Made by a program: the position numbers and the translations under genes
In this document: positions 1-8,015 of the stretch, piece after piece
How positions within the stretch are numbered: position 1 is the stretch's first letter
Layout: each line of letters opens with the position of its first letter
Notes under the pieces: model-generated
What the model saw: the letters and a program-made list of their open reading frames with translations, nothing else
Told to the model about the DNA's origin: nothing
The model's database searches: none
Assembly: GCA_027074135.1 (NCBI GenBank)
Contig: JALTDM010000080.1
Location: 1 to 12,358, forward strand
Direction: 5' to 3'
Source: Bacteroidales bacterium
GTDB taxonomy: Bacteria; Bacteroidota; Bacteroidia; Bacteroidales; JALTDM01
Length of the DNA: 12,358 nucleotides

Positions 1-184
1 GAACTCTTCCATCTTTAAATCTCATTTTTACTGAATCATGTTGTTGTAATTGTTTATTATGATTATTATTATCAAAATTTAAATCATTTATTTTATCAAT
101 TTTATTTTTATAAAAATTAACTTTCTGTGATAAAAAATTATTTAATTTATGTAATTTATGCTTTTCAAACACATTAGCCTCCAT
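1..184 (-). CDS. Unrecognised partial ORF running off the left edge
   Basis: An open frame on the minus strand starts at ATG 184-182 and stays open for 61 codons to the window edge, so only its N-terminus is visible. The product begins MEANVFEKHKLHKLNNFLSQ. It is rich in Asn, Lys, His, Gln and Leu, with a run of three Asn, and reads as a hydrophilic, probably helical segment ending VKMRFKDGRV. There is no signal peptide or membrane segment. A frame this long without a stop is unlikely by chance in such AT-rich DNA, which supports real or formerly real coding. The upstream frame closes with a stop near 209-211, so ATG 184 is the only ATG start available. Its first 27 bases overlap the start of the plus-strand barrel fragment. 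I do not recognise the family, and the remaining part outside the window would decide what it is. Confidence 0.45.
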   Translation of the reverse strand, partial: MEANVFEKHKLHKLNNFLSQKVNFYKNKIDKINDLNFDNNNHNKQLQQHDSVKMRFKDGRV

Positions 185-460
185 TTTAATTATAAAATAT
201 CTAAATCTTTATCATTCATTACAAATGCAACTTTTTTAGATTATGGTTTTACACCCCAAAAAGGTGTATATACTCCAACATATTATAAAGCACCAAGTTC
301 TTGGTCTAGTTATGAATTAGGTGGTCCATTAAACTATCCTAAATCAGGTTATATTTTACATCACAAACATTATATGTTCTCCGGCAACTCTCTCAACTAC
401 TCTCTCGGCATCCGATATACTTTAGGAAAGAAACAGAAAAAAGAAGAAAAAGTTGACTAG
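158..460 (+). CDS. Outer-membrane beta-barrel C-terminal fragment (possible gene remnant)
   Basis: This 100-residue frame reads like the end of an outer-membrane beta-barrel protein. Alternating polar and aromatic or hydrophobic residues suggest strands, for example around SLHFNYKI (residues 7-14) and SLNYSLGIRYTLG (residues 78-90), with Tyr- and Pro-rich loops between. The last strand, YSLGIRYTL, is typical of barrel C-termini, although a charged tail of about ten residues (KKQKKEEKVD) follows it. There is no signal peptide, and an in-frame TAA at 152-154 lies just before the first ATG, with more stops further upstream. The larger protein expected for such a domain is therefore absent in this frame. 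It could be a remnant whose 5' part was lost or replaced, or a short gene of its own. Codon use from about 185 onward looks genuine. The assignment as a barrel fragment is inferred from strand pattern only. Confidence 0.5.
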   Translation: MLFKHISLHFNYKISKSLSFITNATFLDYGFTPQKGVYTPTYYKAPSSWSSYELGGPLNYPKSGYILHHKHYMFSGNSLNYSLGIRYTLGKKQKKEEKVD

Positions 461-532
461 TGGTTAGTGAATTAACACATCTTTATTTACAAATTAACAA
501 GGTTCAAGTAAGTTATTATGCTTTTTTCTCAA

Positions 533-546
533 GACAATATTTTGTC
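533..546. repeat. Short inverted repeat over the tRNA-His -33 region
   Basis: The 5-bp arms GACAA (533-537) and TTGTC (542-546) flank a 4-base spacer. The TTTG element proposed for the tRNA-His promoter lies inside this repeat. It may be a small operator or a coincidence. Confidence 0.3.
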
Positions 547-569
547 AATAAAAAAATTTATTACCTTTG
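541..569 (+). promoter_or_regulatory. Bacteroidota-type promoter of tRNA-His
   Basis: TTTG at 541-544 and TACCTTTG at 562-569 match the Bacteroidota consensus (TTTG, then TAnnTTTG) with a 17-base spacer. The tRNA begins about 14 bases after the -7 element, which places transcription start just before its 5' end. This is a strong fit for a stable-RNA promoter. Confidence 0.75.
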
Positions 570-583
570 CAGTCGCAAAAAAT

Positions 584-659
584 GGTGGGCTTAGTTCAGT
601 TTGGTTAGAACGCCAGATTGTGGCTCTGGAGGTCACCGGTTCAAGTCCGGTAGTCCACC
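584..659 (+). tRNA. tRNA-His (anticodon GUG)
   Basis: A full cloverleaf can be drawn. The acceptor stem is 585-591 with 652-658 (one G-T pair), the D stem 594-597 with 608-611, the anticodon stem 613-617 with 625-629, and the T stem 635-639 with 647-651 around the loop TTCAAGT. The 7-base anticodon loop is TTGTGGC, giving GTG at 620-622, which reads His codons. The extra G at 584 (position -1) faces C659 (position 73), the identity pair specific to tRNA-His, and confirms the assignment. The 3' CCA is not encoded (CCT follows position 73), so it must be added after transcription. A promoter ends 14 bases upstream and a terminator starts 6 bases downstream, so it forms a single-gene unit, although read-through could feed the next gene. 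Confidence 0.97.
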
Positions 660-664
660 CTTCA

Positions 665-689
665 AACCGCCTTTACCGGCGGTTTTTTT
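665..689 (+). terminator. Intrinsic terminator after tRNA-His
   Basis: A perfect 7-bp stem, AACCGCC (665-671) with GGCGGTT (678-684), has a 6-base loop and runs into seven T (683-689). It ends 12 bases before the next start codon. Confidence 0.9.
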
Positions 690-701
690 ATTTATACCGA
701 T

Positions 702-1673
702 ATGAAAATAAAATTTCTCATAATACGTCTCAGCTCCATCGGTGATATTGTCTTAACATCACCTGTTATCAGGTGCTTAAAACAACAAGTAAAAGATGCC
801 GAGATTCACTATCTTGTAAAAAAACAATTCATAGACACAATCAAAAACAACCCCTACATAGATAAAATACACACCTTTGACGGCAACCTTAAAAAAACAA
901 TTGAAGAACTGAAAAAAGAAAATTTCGATCACATAATAGACTTACACAAAAACTTTAGAAGCATAAGGATACGGAACAAATTAAGAGTACCCGACCTTAC
1001 CTTTAACAAACTTAATGTAGAAAAATGGTTTGCAGTAAAATTGAAAAGAAAAGCCTTACTACCTGATGTTCATATAGTTGACAGATACTTTGAAGCCATA
1101 TTACCTTTTGATGTGAAAAATGACGGTAAAGGATTGGATTACTTTATAAACAGTGAAACAGACGCAATAAAATTGCCTTATGAAAAATTTATTGTTTTTG
1201 TTACGGGTGCAAAACACGCAACCAAACAAATTCCTACCGAAATTGCAACAAAAATATTAAGTAAAGTTAAACATCCTGTTATTCTTTTGGGAAGTAAAGA
1301 AGACATTGCAATATCAGAAAAAATTACACAAGGTGTAAAAGACAAAAAAATTACAAACCTCACAGGTAAGCTCACACTTAATCAAAGTGCTTACGTTATT
1401 AGCCAATCTACAGGTATCATAACACCCGACACGGGACTAATGCACATAGCATCAGCATATAAAAAGCCTATAGCCTCTGTTTGGGGAAATACAATACCGG
1501 AATTCGGTATGTATCCATACAAACCTGACAGCAGATCAAAAATCTTTGAAGTTAAAAATTTAAAGTGTCGTCCATGCTCTAAATTGGGATACAAAAAATG
1601 CCCCAAAGGGCATTTTAATTGTATGATGAAGCAAGATACAGACTCAATTGCTGCCTTTGTTAATTCGCTTTAA
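702..1673 (+). CDS. Glycosyltransferase family 9 (heptosyltransferase-like)
   Basis: This 323-residue protein matches the ADP-heptose:LPS heptosyltransferase family (GT9), which adds sugars to the lipopolysaccharide core on the cytoplasmic face of the inner membrane. The N-terminal motif IRLSSIGDIVLTSPVIR (residues 8-24) is the family hallmark and contains the likely catalytic Asp15. The second Rossmann lobe has a GAKHATKQIP loop (169-178) and the donor-binding TPDTGLMHIASA motif (241-252), followed by SVWGNT. The C-terminus holds four Cys (289, 292, 300, 307) in a CRPC-x7-CPKGH-x2-C pattern. The length is normal and the N-terminus fits the family, so ATG 702 is secure. No Shine-Dalgarno is visible. 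No promoter fits between the tRNA-His terminator and the start codon, so expression may depend on read-through. The exact sugar and acceptor cannot be told from sequence. It converges on the ABC gene with 3 bases between stop codons. Confidence 0.9.
   Translation: MKIKFLIIRLSSIGDIVLTSPVIRCLKQQVKDAEIHYLVKKQFIDTIKNNPYIDKIHTFDGNLKKTIEELKKENFDHIIDLHKNFRSIRIRNKLRVPDLTFNKLNVEKWFAVKLKRKALLPDVHIVDRYFEAILPFDVKNDGKGLDYFINSETDAIKLPYEKFIVFVTGAKHATKQIPTEIATKILSKVKHPVILLGSKEDIAISEKITQGVKDKKITNLTGKLTLNQSAYVISQSTGIITPDTGLMHIASAYKKPIASVWGNTIPEFGMYPYKPDSRSKIFEVKNLKCRPCSKLGYKKCPKGHFNCMMKQDTDSIAAFVNSL
1593..1616 (-). terminator. Terminator for the ABC gene, embedded in the glycosyltransferase CDS
   Basis: A 9-bp perfect stem, AAAATGCCC (1595-1603) with GGGCATTTT (1608-1616), has a 4-base loop. 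Read on the minus strand it ends in six T (1598-1593), a good intrinsic terminator about 60 bases past the ABC stop codon. On the plus strand the T run is only four bases. It lies inside codons for the Cys-rich end of the glycosyltransferase. Confidence 0.7.
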
Positions 1674-1676
1674 AAT

Positions 1677-4600
1677 CTATTCTTCTTCCACTTCCCTGTA
1701 ATTACTCTTTGACTTAAACAGTTTTATTTCGCCAAACCATTCAAGCATCTTTCTAAAGAAATCAAATTGCAAAGTTATATATAGAAAAAGTGTTGTAAGC
1801 CAAATAACACCTACATTAAACCATAATGTATCGATATAATAATTGCCAATTCTTTTTACAGGAGCATAAAACTGTGCTCGTCCGTATTTATTTTCAGGAT
1901 AATAAAAAATTGGATCTACTTTTCTTATAATTTTTCCATCACCATCTATTGTTCTTTTCAATTCTGTTTTGTTCATTACCATATCTGCAAGTTTCTCGTT
2001 ATAATTATCATTTTTCAGTTTTACCAAAGCATCGGTGCCACCCAATTTTTTTGCAAGCATATTCAACTTTTCATCTTTGCGACGAGCTACAAGCTGGCGT
2101 TTTTTACTGTATTCTTTTTTGATTACATTAAAATACTTCCTGATTGATTCTACAAACTTTTGATTAGTGAAATCCTGCAAAGTAAATTTTCTGAATTTGT
2201 GATGTGTTTTTTGTTCGAGCTTTGCCACTTCATTTTTTACAATTTCAAAGATTTTTTTTGTCTTTTCTTCATCTTCTTTTAGCCGTAAATTTCTTTGAAT
2301 AATATTTACCTTAGTTTCTAAATTGGGAACGAGAGAACTGTACAAATACACATAATCACTCATCAATTTGTCATAATCATAAAAATGTCTCTCGTAAGGA
2401 TTATCCTTAAACTGTGTTACAGCCAAAGCCTCATATGCCCACCTGGATGTCATCAAATCACCGACAAAAGGTACATATTCTTCGTTGGCTATCCATTTAT
2501 GCAACTTGTCAAATTTAACAACAGTCCCGCTCAACAATAATTCCGGCACAAGAATAAACGGTATTAGTATGTAAATAGTAACAACAGAATTGAGTGTTGC
2601 AGAAATATTTAATCCTACAAGGTTGGCAAAAACAGCAGTTGTGAACAATATTAACCAATAATTAAATGTCAATCCGTGAATACCAAGTATCCAATTACCA
2701 ACAATTACAAACGAAATAGTTTGAATTGCAGAAATTATAATCATCAAAATAACTTTAGAATTGATATAGCTGGCACGACTCAAATTAAGGAATCTTTCAC
2801 GCTCAAGAATTTTTCTGTCTTTTATTATTTCTTCTGCACTTACTGTCATACCCAGAAACAATGCAACTACAACAGCCATAAATAAATATCCGGGTATGTT
2901 TTCATTTTTGGCAAAAACATAATGATCTTCAGCAATATATTTAGTAAAAAATCCAAGAATTACAGCCAAAACAGGTGATTCCAAAAAATTAAGAAGTAAA
3001 TATTGCTTATTTGTTACTTTGGAAAGTACATCACGCACCATAAAAATTTTGAACTGCTTGAAAGGATTAGGTATTTTGAAGTTACTTTTTGGAATTTCAT
3101 CATCACTGTGTTTAATTTCCACTTTGGGATGAATTTCTCTCATATATCTTTCATACCATTCTTTAGGTGATATCTTCCTTTTGCGTGTTTGTTTACCATA
3201 TTCATCTATCACCTTTGTCTCAATAATTTGCAATATGCTTTCGGGGTTTACATTACCGCAAACAGGACATTCGCTCACATCCGCATCAACATAATTCACA
3301 GCACGCTTAAAATATGTTATGGCATCGAGCGGATTGCCGTAAAACACAGGATAACCGCCTTTGTCCAAAAACAGTATTTTATCAAACATTTTGTAAATAT
3401 CCGAAGACGGTTGGTGTATATTAACAATCACCAACTTGCCCTTTAATGTTTGTTCTTTGAGCAAGTCCATTACCATTTCCGAGTCCATAGAGGATAGCCC
3501 TGAAGTCGGCTCGTCAACAAACATTATCGGTGGTTCACGAAGAAGTTCCAATCCGATGTTAAGCCTTTTCCTCTGACCTCCGCTTATATATTTGTTCAGC
3601 GGGTCACCCACTTTCAAATCTTTTATTTCGTACAGATCAAGGTCTTTGAGAACTTTTTCCACAATTTCTACCAATTCTTCTTCACTTAACCCATCAAAAA
3701 CCAATTTTGCATTGTAATACAGATTTTGAAAAACGGTAAGTTCTTCTATAAGCAAATCATCTTGAGGCACAAAGCCTATTACACCCTTTAATTTATCCTT
3801 GTCTTTGTGTATATCATATCCGTTTATGGTAATTTCTCCAGCAAGCGGTTTATATTTCCCATTAAAAATATTAAGCAATGTAGACTTACCTGCACCACTT
3901 CCGCCCATTATACCAACCAACTTGCCCGTTTCTTCCGAGAACGTAAATTTATGAATACCGTTATTGCTGTTTTTGAATCTGAATTCAATATCCTTGGCAG
4001 TAAAAACCAATTTATACGGCACACTTCCTTGCAAGAACAATCCGGATACATCGCTGTAATAAATCGGCGAAATCAAAGAACCGCGAATAGAAGAACCTTT
4101 GTCAAAAACATAGCCCCAATTCGGCTTAATAGGCTGACCGTTAAGTTTTAAGTTTTGCCTACCTGTATATTTGAACATATATGTTTCGGAAGACGGCAAA
4201 TAAATCACATAGATTTCACCATCAAGTTTTGGGCGGTAAATGTGTTTGACACCTGGAGGTCCCATTAATTTATCACTAATTACAAGTAAAAATTTCTTAT
4301 CCGGTACCCCATCGTAATTGCCAAACATAAATTCTTTGGCATTATTAAATTCTTCTTGAGTAATATTAAAAATTTCAGCTACTGTTTTAACAAATTCCAG
4401 TTCTATATCCGAAACTCCTTTCCCATAAGTTATAAATTCGAGGAGTTGCAACAATACCAAAATCTTTTGTTCGCGCTTAAGTTCTGAGTTTACTTCCTCA
4501 CAAATCCTAAGCACCTTTACCGAATTGGCACTTATACCCTTCTTACCTGACTTTTTATGGTGAATGTTATAATATTCGTCATAAAGTTTGAGAAACTCGT

Positions 4601-4733
4601 TTATAGTTTCAGTACTTAAATAATGCTTGAGGTATTCTCGAACTAAATCTCTTCCCCTGGTTGTGTCATCCTTATCCAAATTTGCAATAATTGCAAACAG
4701 CCTCATTAATGCTTTCAGAATCTTTTCACTCAT
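1677..4733 (-). CDS. TerB-like/ABCG-type ABC transporter, ATPase fused to permease
   Basis: This single-chain ABC half-transporter has 1018 residues. Residues 1-140 are helical and resemble TerB-like domains. Residues 170-230 are beta-rich and loosely FHA-like, without clear FHA binding residues. The ATPase spans about 245-465: Walker A GGSGAGKST (277-285), Q-loop Gln324, signature SGGQ (384-387), Walker B IMFVDEP with Glu408 next to Asp407, and H-loop His440. All catalytic residues are intact. A CPVC pair (489-492) sits in the linker. Membrane helices fall near 580-600, 613-634, 661-683, 690-710, 717-737 and 971-990, in the ABCG (ABC-2) order. Between the last two lies a charged, Lys-rich loop of about 230 residues with likely coiled coil (805-890). 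The substrate is unknown, and export is the family expectation. It lies 173 bases downstream of recB with its own promoter candidate, so it is probably transcribed separately. ATG 4733 fits the start of the N-terminal domain. Confidence 0.88.
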   Translation of the reverse strand: MSEKILKALMRLFAIIANLDKDDTTRGRDLVREYLKHYLSTETINEFLKLYDEYYNIHHKKSGKKGISANSVKVLRICEEVNSELKREQKILVLLQLLEFITYGKGVSDIELEFVKTVAEIFNITQEEFNNAKEFMFGNYDGVPDKKFLLVISDKLMGPPGVKHIYRPKLDGEIYVIYLPSSETYMFKYTGRQNLKLNGQPIKPNWGYVFDKGSSIRGSLISPIYYSDVSGLFLQGSVPYKLVFTAKDIEFRFKNSNNGIHKFTFSEETGKLVGIMGGSGAGKSTLLNIFNGKYKPLAGEITINGYDIHKDKDKLKGVIGFVPQDDLLIEELTVFQNLYYNAKLVFDGLSEEELVEIVEKVLKDLDLYEIKDLKVGDPLNKYISGGQRKRLNIGLELLREPPIMFVDEPTSGLSSMDSEMVMDLLKEQTLKGKLVIVNIHQPSSDIYKMFDKILFLDKGGYPVFYGNPLDAITYFKRAVNYVDADVSECPVCGNVNPESILQIIETKVIDEYGKQTRKRKISPKEWYERYMREIHPKVEIKHSDDEIPKSNFKIPNPFKQFKIFMVRDVLSKVTNKQYLLLNFLESPVLAVILGFFTKYIAEDHYVFAKNENIPGYLFMAVVVALFLGMTVSAEEIIKDRKILERERFLNLSRASYINSKVILMIIISAIQTISFVIVGNWILGIHGLTFNYWLILFTTAVFANLVGLNISATLNSVVTIYILIPFILVPELLLSGTVVKFDKLHKWIANEEYVPFVGDLMTSRWAYEALAVTQFKDNPYERHFYDYDKLMSDYVYLYSSLVPNLETKVNIIQRNLRLKEDEEKTKKIFEIVKNEVAKLEQKTHHKFRKFTLQDFTNQKFVESIRKYFNVIKKEYSKKRQLVARRKDEKLNMLAKKLGGTDALVKLKNDNYNEKLADMVMNKTELKRTIDGDGKIIRKVDPIFYYPENKYGRAQFYAPVKRIGNYYIDTLWFNVGVIWLTTLFLYITLQFDFFRKMLEWFGEIKLFKSKSNYREVEEE

Positions 4734-4754
4734 AACCTACGTTTTTACTATTTG

Positions 4755-4762
4755 CAAATTTA
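4755..4762 (-). promoter_or_regulatory. Candidate -7 element for the ABC gene
   Basis: On the minus strand the sequence is TAAATTTG, an exact TAnnTTTG match, 21 bases upstream of the ABC start codon. A -33 TTTG at normal spacing is poor (TTTCG), so the call is tentative. Confidence 0.45.
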
Positions 4763-4906
4763 AACCAAAATTCACGAAAAAAAAATACGACGACCTTATT
4801 TCACAAGAATATTTAAAGATGGATTTCAAAACTTTGAAACCTCAATAGATCCAATTTCTTAAAATACAGAAACTATTTCTTAAAAACAAAACACAGGAAA
4901 TAAAAA

Positions 4907-7900
4907 TCACATAATCATATCATCAAATTCCTTTATTAAATCAAAATCCGGCTTAGTATAAAAAATGCCTGTATGCTTTTTTGCCCTCACACCCCTCAAG
5001 AATACATAATAAACCCCTCCGAAATTGTTTTTGAATCTCTCTTCACCCAAATAGCGATACATTGCAAGCGAATAAATGTAGTACTGCAAATAGTAATTGT
5101 TTATTTCCATTGCTACTTTCAGGCTTTCTGCATTGTAATCATCAAGTGAGTACCCCAAATGATTTGATTTCCAGTCAAGTATATAAACCTTCCCGTCGTA
5201 TTCAAAAACCAAATCTATAAATCCGTGTATTACCCCTTGTTGAGCATCCGCTTCCGTAATAACGGCAGGTACAGAATACTTTTCAAACAATGTATTTATT
5301 TTTCCCCTGTCCAAGCTATTAAATGAAAAGTAAAATTCCAGTTCTTTGAAAACATTATCAGCCTTCCGCAAGTTTATTCCTTCATGAAAGTTTGCATCCA
5401 ACACGTTATTAACCATTTGTTTTAAATATCCTTCTTCTCGTAAATCCAATGTTTTCAGCAGAATATCTTTTTTCTCACTTTTCCAATATTCTTCGGGATT
5501 TGAAAAATCAACTTCTTCAAAGATTTTGTGCAAAATATTTCCAACAGATGCACCTTTAGGCAAGTCTTCAAAAATAAACTTGTCGTAACCTGTTAAGTTC
5601 AAACCTTCCGACATTGCAGCCACGACTTCGTGTGTGTGTTCATCCAAAGCACTGTAGCTCGTAACACCCCAAACTTGTTTTGTTTCGCCATAAAATTCTT
5701 TGACTTCACCTCTCTCTTCCGTTTCTGACGCTTGATTTGTACCGGCACCTGAAAAATTTACATCAAATTTATTGCCGACAAAATATCCTTTAAAAAATCT
5801 GAACAAACTTTTTTGCTTATTCCTGGAAACATCATAATAAAAAATAAAATTAAAATATTTTGCCCTTGTCATCGCAACATAAAACAGCCTCATATTTTCT
5901 TTTTCCAACTCAGATTCTGCTAAGTTTTTATAATCTGAATTCCTAAACAAAGAATATTTCCACTTTTTTGCCCCTCTATCATAAAATTCTATTATTTTCT
6001 TTCTCGCATCTATTGCATGAGTTAAATTCATCATCGGCAATAAAACCACAGGATATTCAAGTCCCTTGCTTTTGTGGATAGTAACTATTTTCACAGCCGA
6101 TTTGTCGCTTTCCATTCTCAACTCGTAACCTTCACCTACTGCCTCATCATCATTTATTGTTTTGCCAAACCAATTCAACAGGTCCAGCATTCCGTATTGT
6201 AAATTTATTTCTTTGTCGTTCAGTATCTCGGCTATATGAAGCACATTGGTAATTTTTCTTTCCCTGTCCACATCACTTTCACTGCCTGACTTGTTCCATA
6301 TCCCAAATGCAGACATAAATTTGATTATTGCAGGGAAAACACCTTCGTTGTTCCACACTTCTTTAATTTGCCCGAACACCTCAACAAACTTTTCTTTTTC
6401 TGCTTTCAGTATCGTTTCGTAATCAATACTGCCAACAAGACTTGTTGCCAATGCAGTATTTATATTTACATCTGATGGATTTGACACAGCCCGGAGCACA
6501 AAAAACAATTCCTTTGCCTCAGATGTTTTCAACACAGGAGTTTCATCAACCACTACCGCTGGAATAGCTGATTTTGACAGCTGAGTTTTCAATTCTTTAG
6601 CATCCCTATTATACCTTACTAAAATAGCAATATCGGAATACTTGATTTTTCTTTTCTCTTTGTTGCCGTTTTCATTTTCAACTTCAATTTCTCCTTTTGA
6701 TACCAAATATTTGACTATTTCGGGAGTCTCATCTTTCAAATCCTTTTGCGTTGCATAATTTTTCCCTTCAGAAGTTACTTTATGCACATAAATTCCCCTT
6801 TTTTCCCCGTCCACATTATAATCAAGTTCTTTTTTTGCATTTACATCGCTGTATTCAAAACCAAGATTTTCCCTATCCTCCTCTTTCAACGAACCGAAAA
6901 GAGCGTTTAAGTCTGCAATTAATTCTTTCGACGAACGGAAATTCATCTTCATTTTACGGCATTCAGCATTCTTTTTTGCCTCCATGTATGTATAAATATC
7001 AGCTCCCCTGAAACTGTAAATCGACTGCTTGGGATCACCTATGTAAAAAACAGGCACTTCCCGTTCAAATACTTTTTTGAAAATCTCATACTGCAAATTG
7101 TCCGTATCCTGAAACTCGTCCACGAAAACAAAATCAAATTTTTCTTTTATTTTCTCTGCCAACTCTTCTTTATTATGCACACTATCATGCAACATTTTTA
7201 TCATATCGTTGTAAGAAACAAGCCCGTATTTTTTCTTAAAGTCATCAATCTTCTTTTTCACATATACGTTTGCCTCTTTCAGCATTTCAAATAGCTGATT
7301 ATCCTCAAAACCTTCCGGTAGTGCCAATTCCCTGCCGGACAAATATTTTCTTACTGAATCAGACAGCAAAGCCCACAAGTTATTTATTGAAAAATCATTC
7401 TTGCCAAAAAAAGCATTCATTTCTCCCAACATATTCCTTACATCATACTTTGCATTTTGCATATTTACATATTCACGCCAAAATTTTAGCAAAATGTTAT
7501 TCAGCAATGCAGACTCATCAGGCAAAACATCAAAATCGGGCGACATTCCGGTTTCAAAAGCAAAGTCGGTAAGCATCCTTTGACAAAACGAATGAATTGT
7601 ATAAATCGGCGCCTCATCAATTTCAAGCATAGCCAGCCTTAAACCATTTTTAATTTGCTTAATCTCTTTCTCACCTTTACCTTCAATAGCCTTAGTAACT
7701 ATATCTTTTATCACACCATCAACTTCTCCGTCTCCATACTCAAGAAAGTTCCATGCCTCGTTCAAAAACTTCCTCACACGTATTCTCAATTCATTTGTAG
7801 CAGCATTGGTAAATGTCAATATCAGAATCTTTTTTATGTCGGCATTATCCTTCTCCAAAATTATCCTCAACACAAGCGAAGCTATTGAGAAAGTTTTTCC

Positions 7901-7993
7901 GGTACCGGCACTTGCCTCTATCAAATAAGGCTTATCGGTATAATTTATATTAAGCCCTAAAAGGTCAAATTCTTTGCAAACCATTTTCAACAT
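4907..7993 (-). CDS. recB: RecB-type helicase-nuclease (exodeoxyribonuclease V beta subunit)
   Basis: This superfamily 1A helicase carries a C-terminal RecB nuclease, the subunit that unwinds and degrades DNA ends for recombinational repair. Numbered from ATG 7993 (1028 residues), it has Walker A EASAGTGKTF (26-35, Lys33), motif Ia LTFTNAATNELR, IHSFCQRML (133-141), Walker B FVDEFQDTD (290-298), GDPKQSIYSFRGAD (319-332), NFRSS (351-355), TIHKSKGLEYPVV (638-650) and LFYVAMTRAK (703-712). The nuclease site is complete: His822 in GNILHKIFEE, Asp927 in GFIDLVF, Asp940 and Lys942 in ILDWKSN, and a QYYIY motif near 970. It is somewhat shorter than E. coli RecB. The open frame extends upstream to 8098, but those 35 residues overlap queE and lack family similarity, so I start at 7993. 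ATG 7984 is the alternative. No recC or recD lies nearby, so the partners must be elsewhere or absent. Confidence 0.88.
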   Translation of the reverse strand: MLKMVCKEFDLLGLNINYTDKPYLIEASAGTGKTFSIASLVLRIILEKDNADIKKILILTFTNAATNELRIRVRKFLNEAWNFLEYGDGEVDGVIKDIVTKAIEGKGEKEIKQIKNGLRLAMLEIDEAPIYTIHSFCQRMLTDFAFETGMSPDFDVLPDESALLNNILLKFWREYVNMQNAKYDVRNMLGEMNAFFGKNDFSINNLWALLSDSVRKYLSGRELALPEGFEDNQLFEMLKEANVYVKKKIDDFKKKYGLVSYNDMIKMLHDSVHNKEELAEKIKEKFDFVFVDEFQDTDNLQYEIFKKVFEREVPVFYIGDPKQSIYSFRGADIYTYMEAKKNAECRKMKMNFRSSKELIADLNALFGSLKEEDRENLGFEYSDVNAKKELDYNVDGEKRGIYVHKVTSEGKNYATQKDLKDETPEIVKYLVSKGEIEVENENGNKEKRKIKYSDIAILVRYNRDAKELKTQLSKSAIPAVVVDETPVLKTSEAKELFFVLRAVSNPSDVNINTALATSLVGSIDYETILKAEKEKFVEVFGQIKEVWNNEGVFPAIIKFMSAFGIWNKSGSESDVDRERKITNVLHIAEILNDKEINLQYGMLDLLNWFGKTINDDEAVGEGYELRMESDKSAVKIVTIHKSKGLEYPVVLLPMMNLTHAIDARKKIIEFYDRGAKKWKYSLFRNSDYKNLAESELEKENMRLFYVAMTRAKYFNFIFYYDVSRNKQKSLFRFFKGYFVGNKFDVNFSGAGTNQASETEERGEVKEFYGETKQVWGVTSYSALDEHTHEVVAAMSEGLNLTGYDKFIFEDLPKGASVGNILHKIFEEVDFSNPEEYWKSEKKDILLKTLDLREEGYLKQMVNNVLDANFHEGINLRKADNVFKELEFYFSFNSLDRGKINTLFEKYSVPAVITEADAQQGVIHGFIDLVFEYDGKVYILDWKSNHLGYSLDDYNAESLKVAMEINNYYLQYYIYSLAMYRYLGEERFKNNFGGVYYVFLRGVRAKKHTGIFYTKPDFDLIKEFDDMIM

Positions 7994-8012
7994 TATTTTT
8001 GCATAAAAATAA
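7993..8012. repeat. Inverted repeat between recB and queE
   Basis: Perfect 8-bp arms TTATTTTT (7993-8000) and AAAAATAA (8005-8012) flank GCAT, directly upstream of the recB start. A 10-bp direct repeat TATTTTTGCA (7994-8003 and 8016-8025) overlaps it. It may be an operator or just AT-rich promoter sequence. Confidence 0.4.
8004..8011 (-). promoter_or_regulatory. Candidate -7 element for recB
   Basis: On the minus strand the sequence is TATTTTTA, one mismatch from TAnnTTTG. A TTTG lies 18 bases upstream on that strand (forward 8030-8033). Transcription would begin within about 20 bases of either proposed recB start, giving a very short leader. Confidence 0.4.
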
Positions 8013-8015
8013 TAG

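Noticed and set aside
518..745. Plus-strand frame of 75 codons
   Set aside because: It runs straight through tRNA-His and its terminator. The apparent protein is the well-known artefact of translating a tRNA gene.
3807..4151. Plus-strand frame opposite the ABC ATPase domain
   Set aside because: It lies opposite the strongly conserved Walker A region and has no family resemblance, so it is a shadow frame.
4854..4885. Direct repeat ATTTCTTAAAA, two copies with 21-base period, between recB and the ABC gene
   Set aside because: There are only two short copies in AT-rich intergenic DNA. This is not enough to call a regulatory array or CRISPR.
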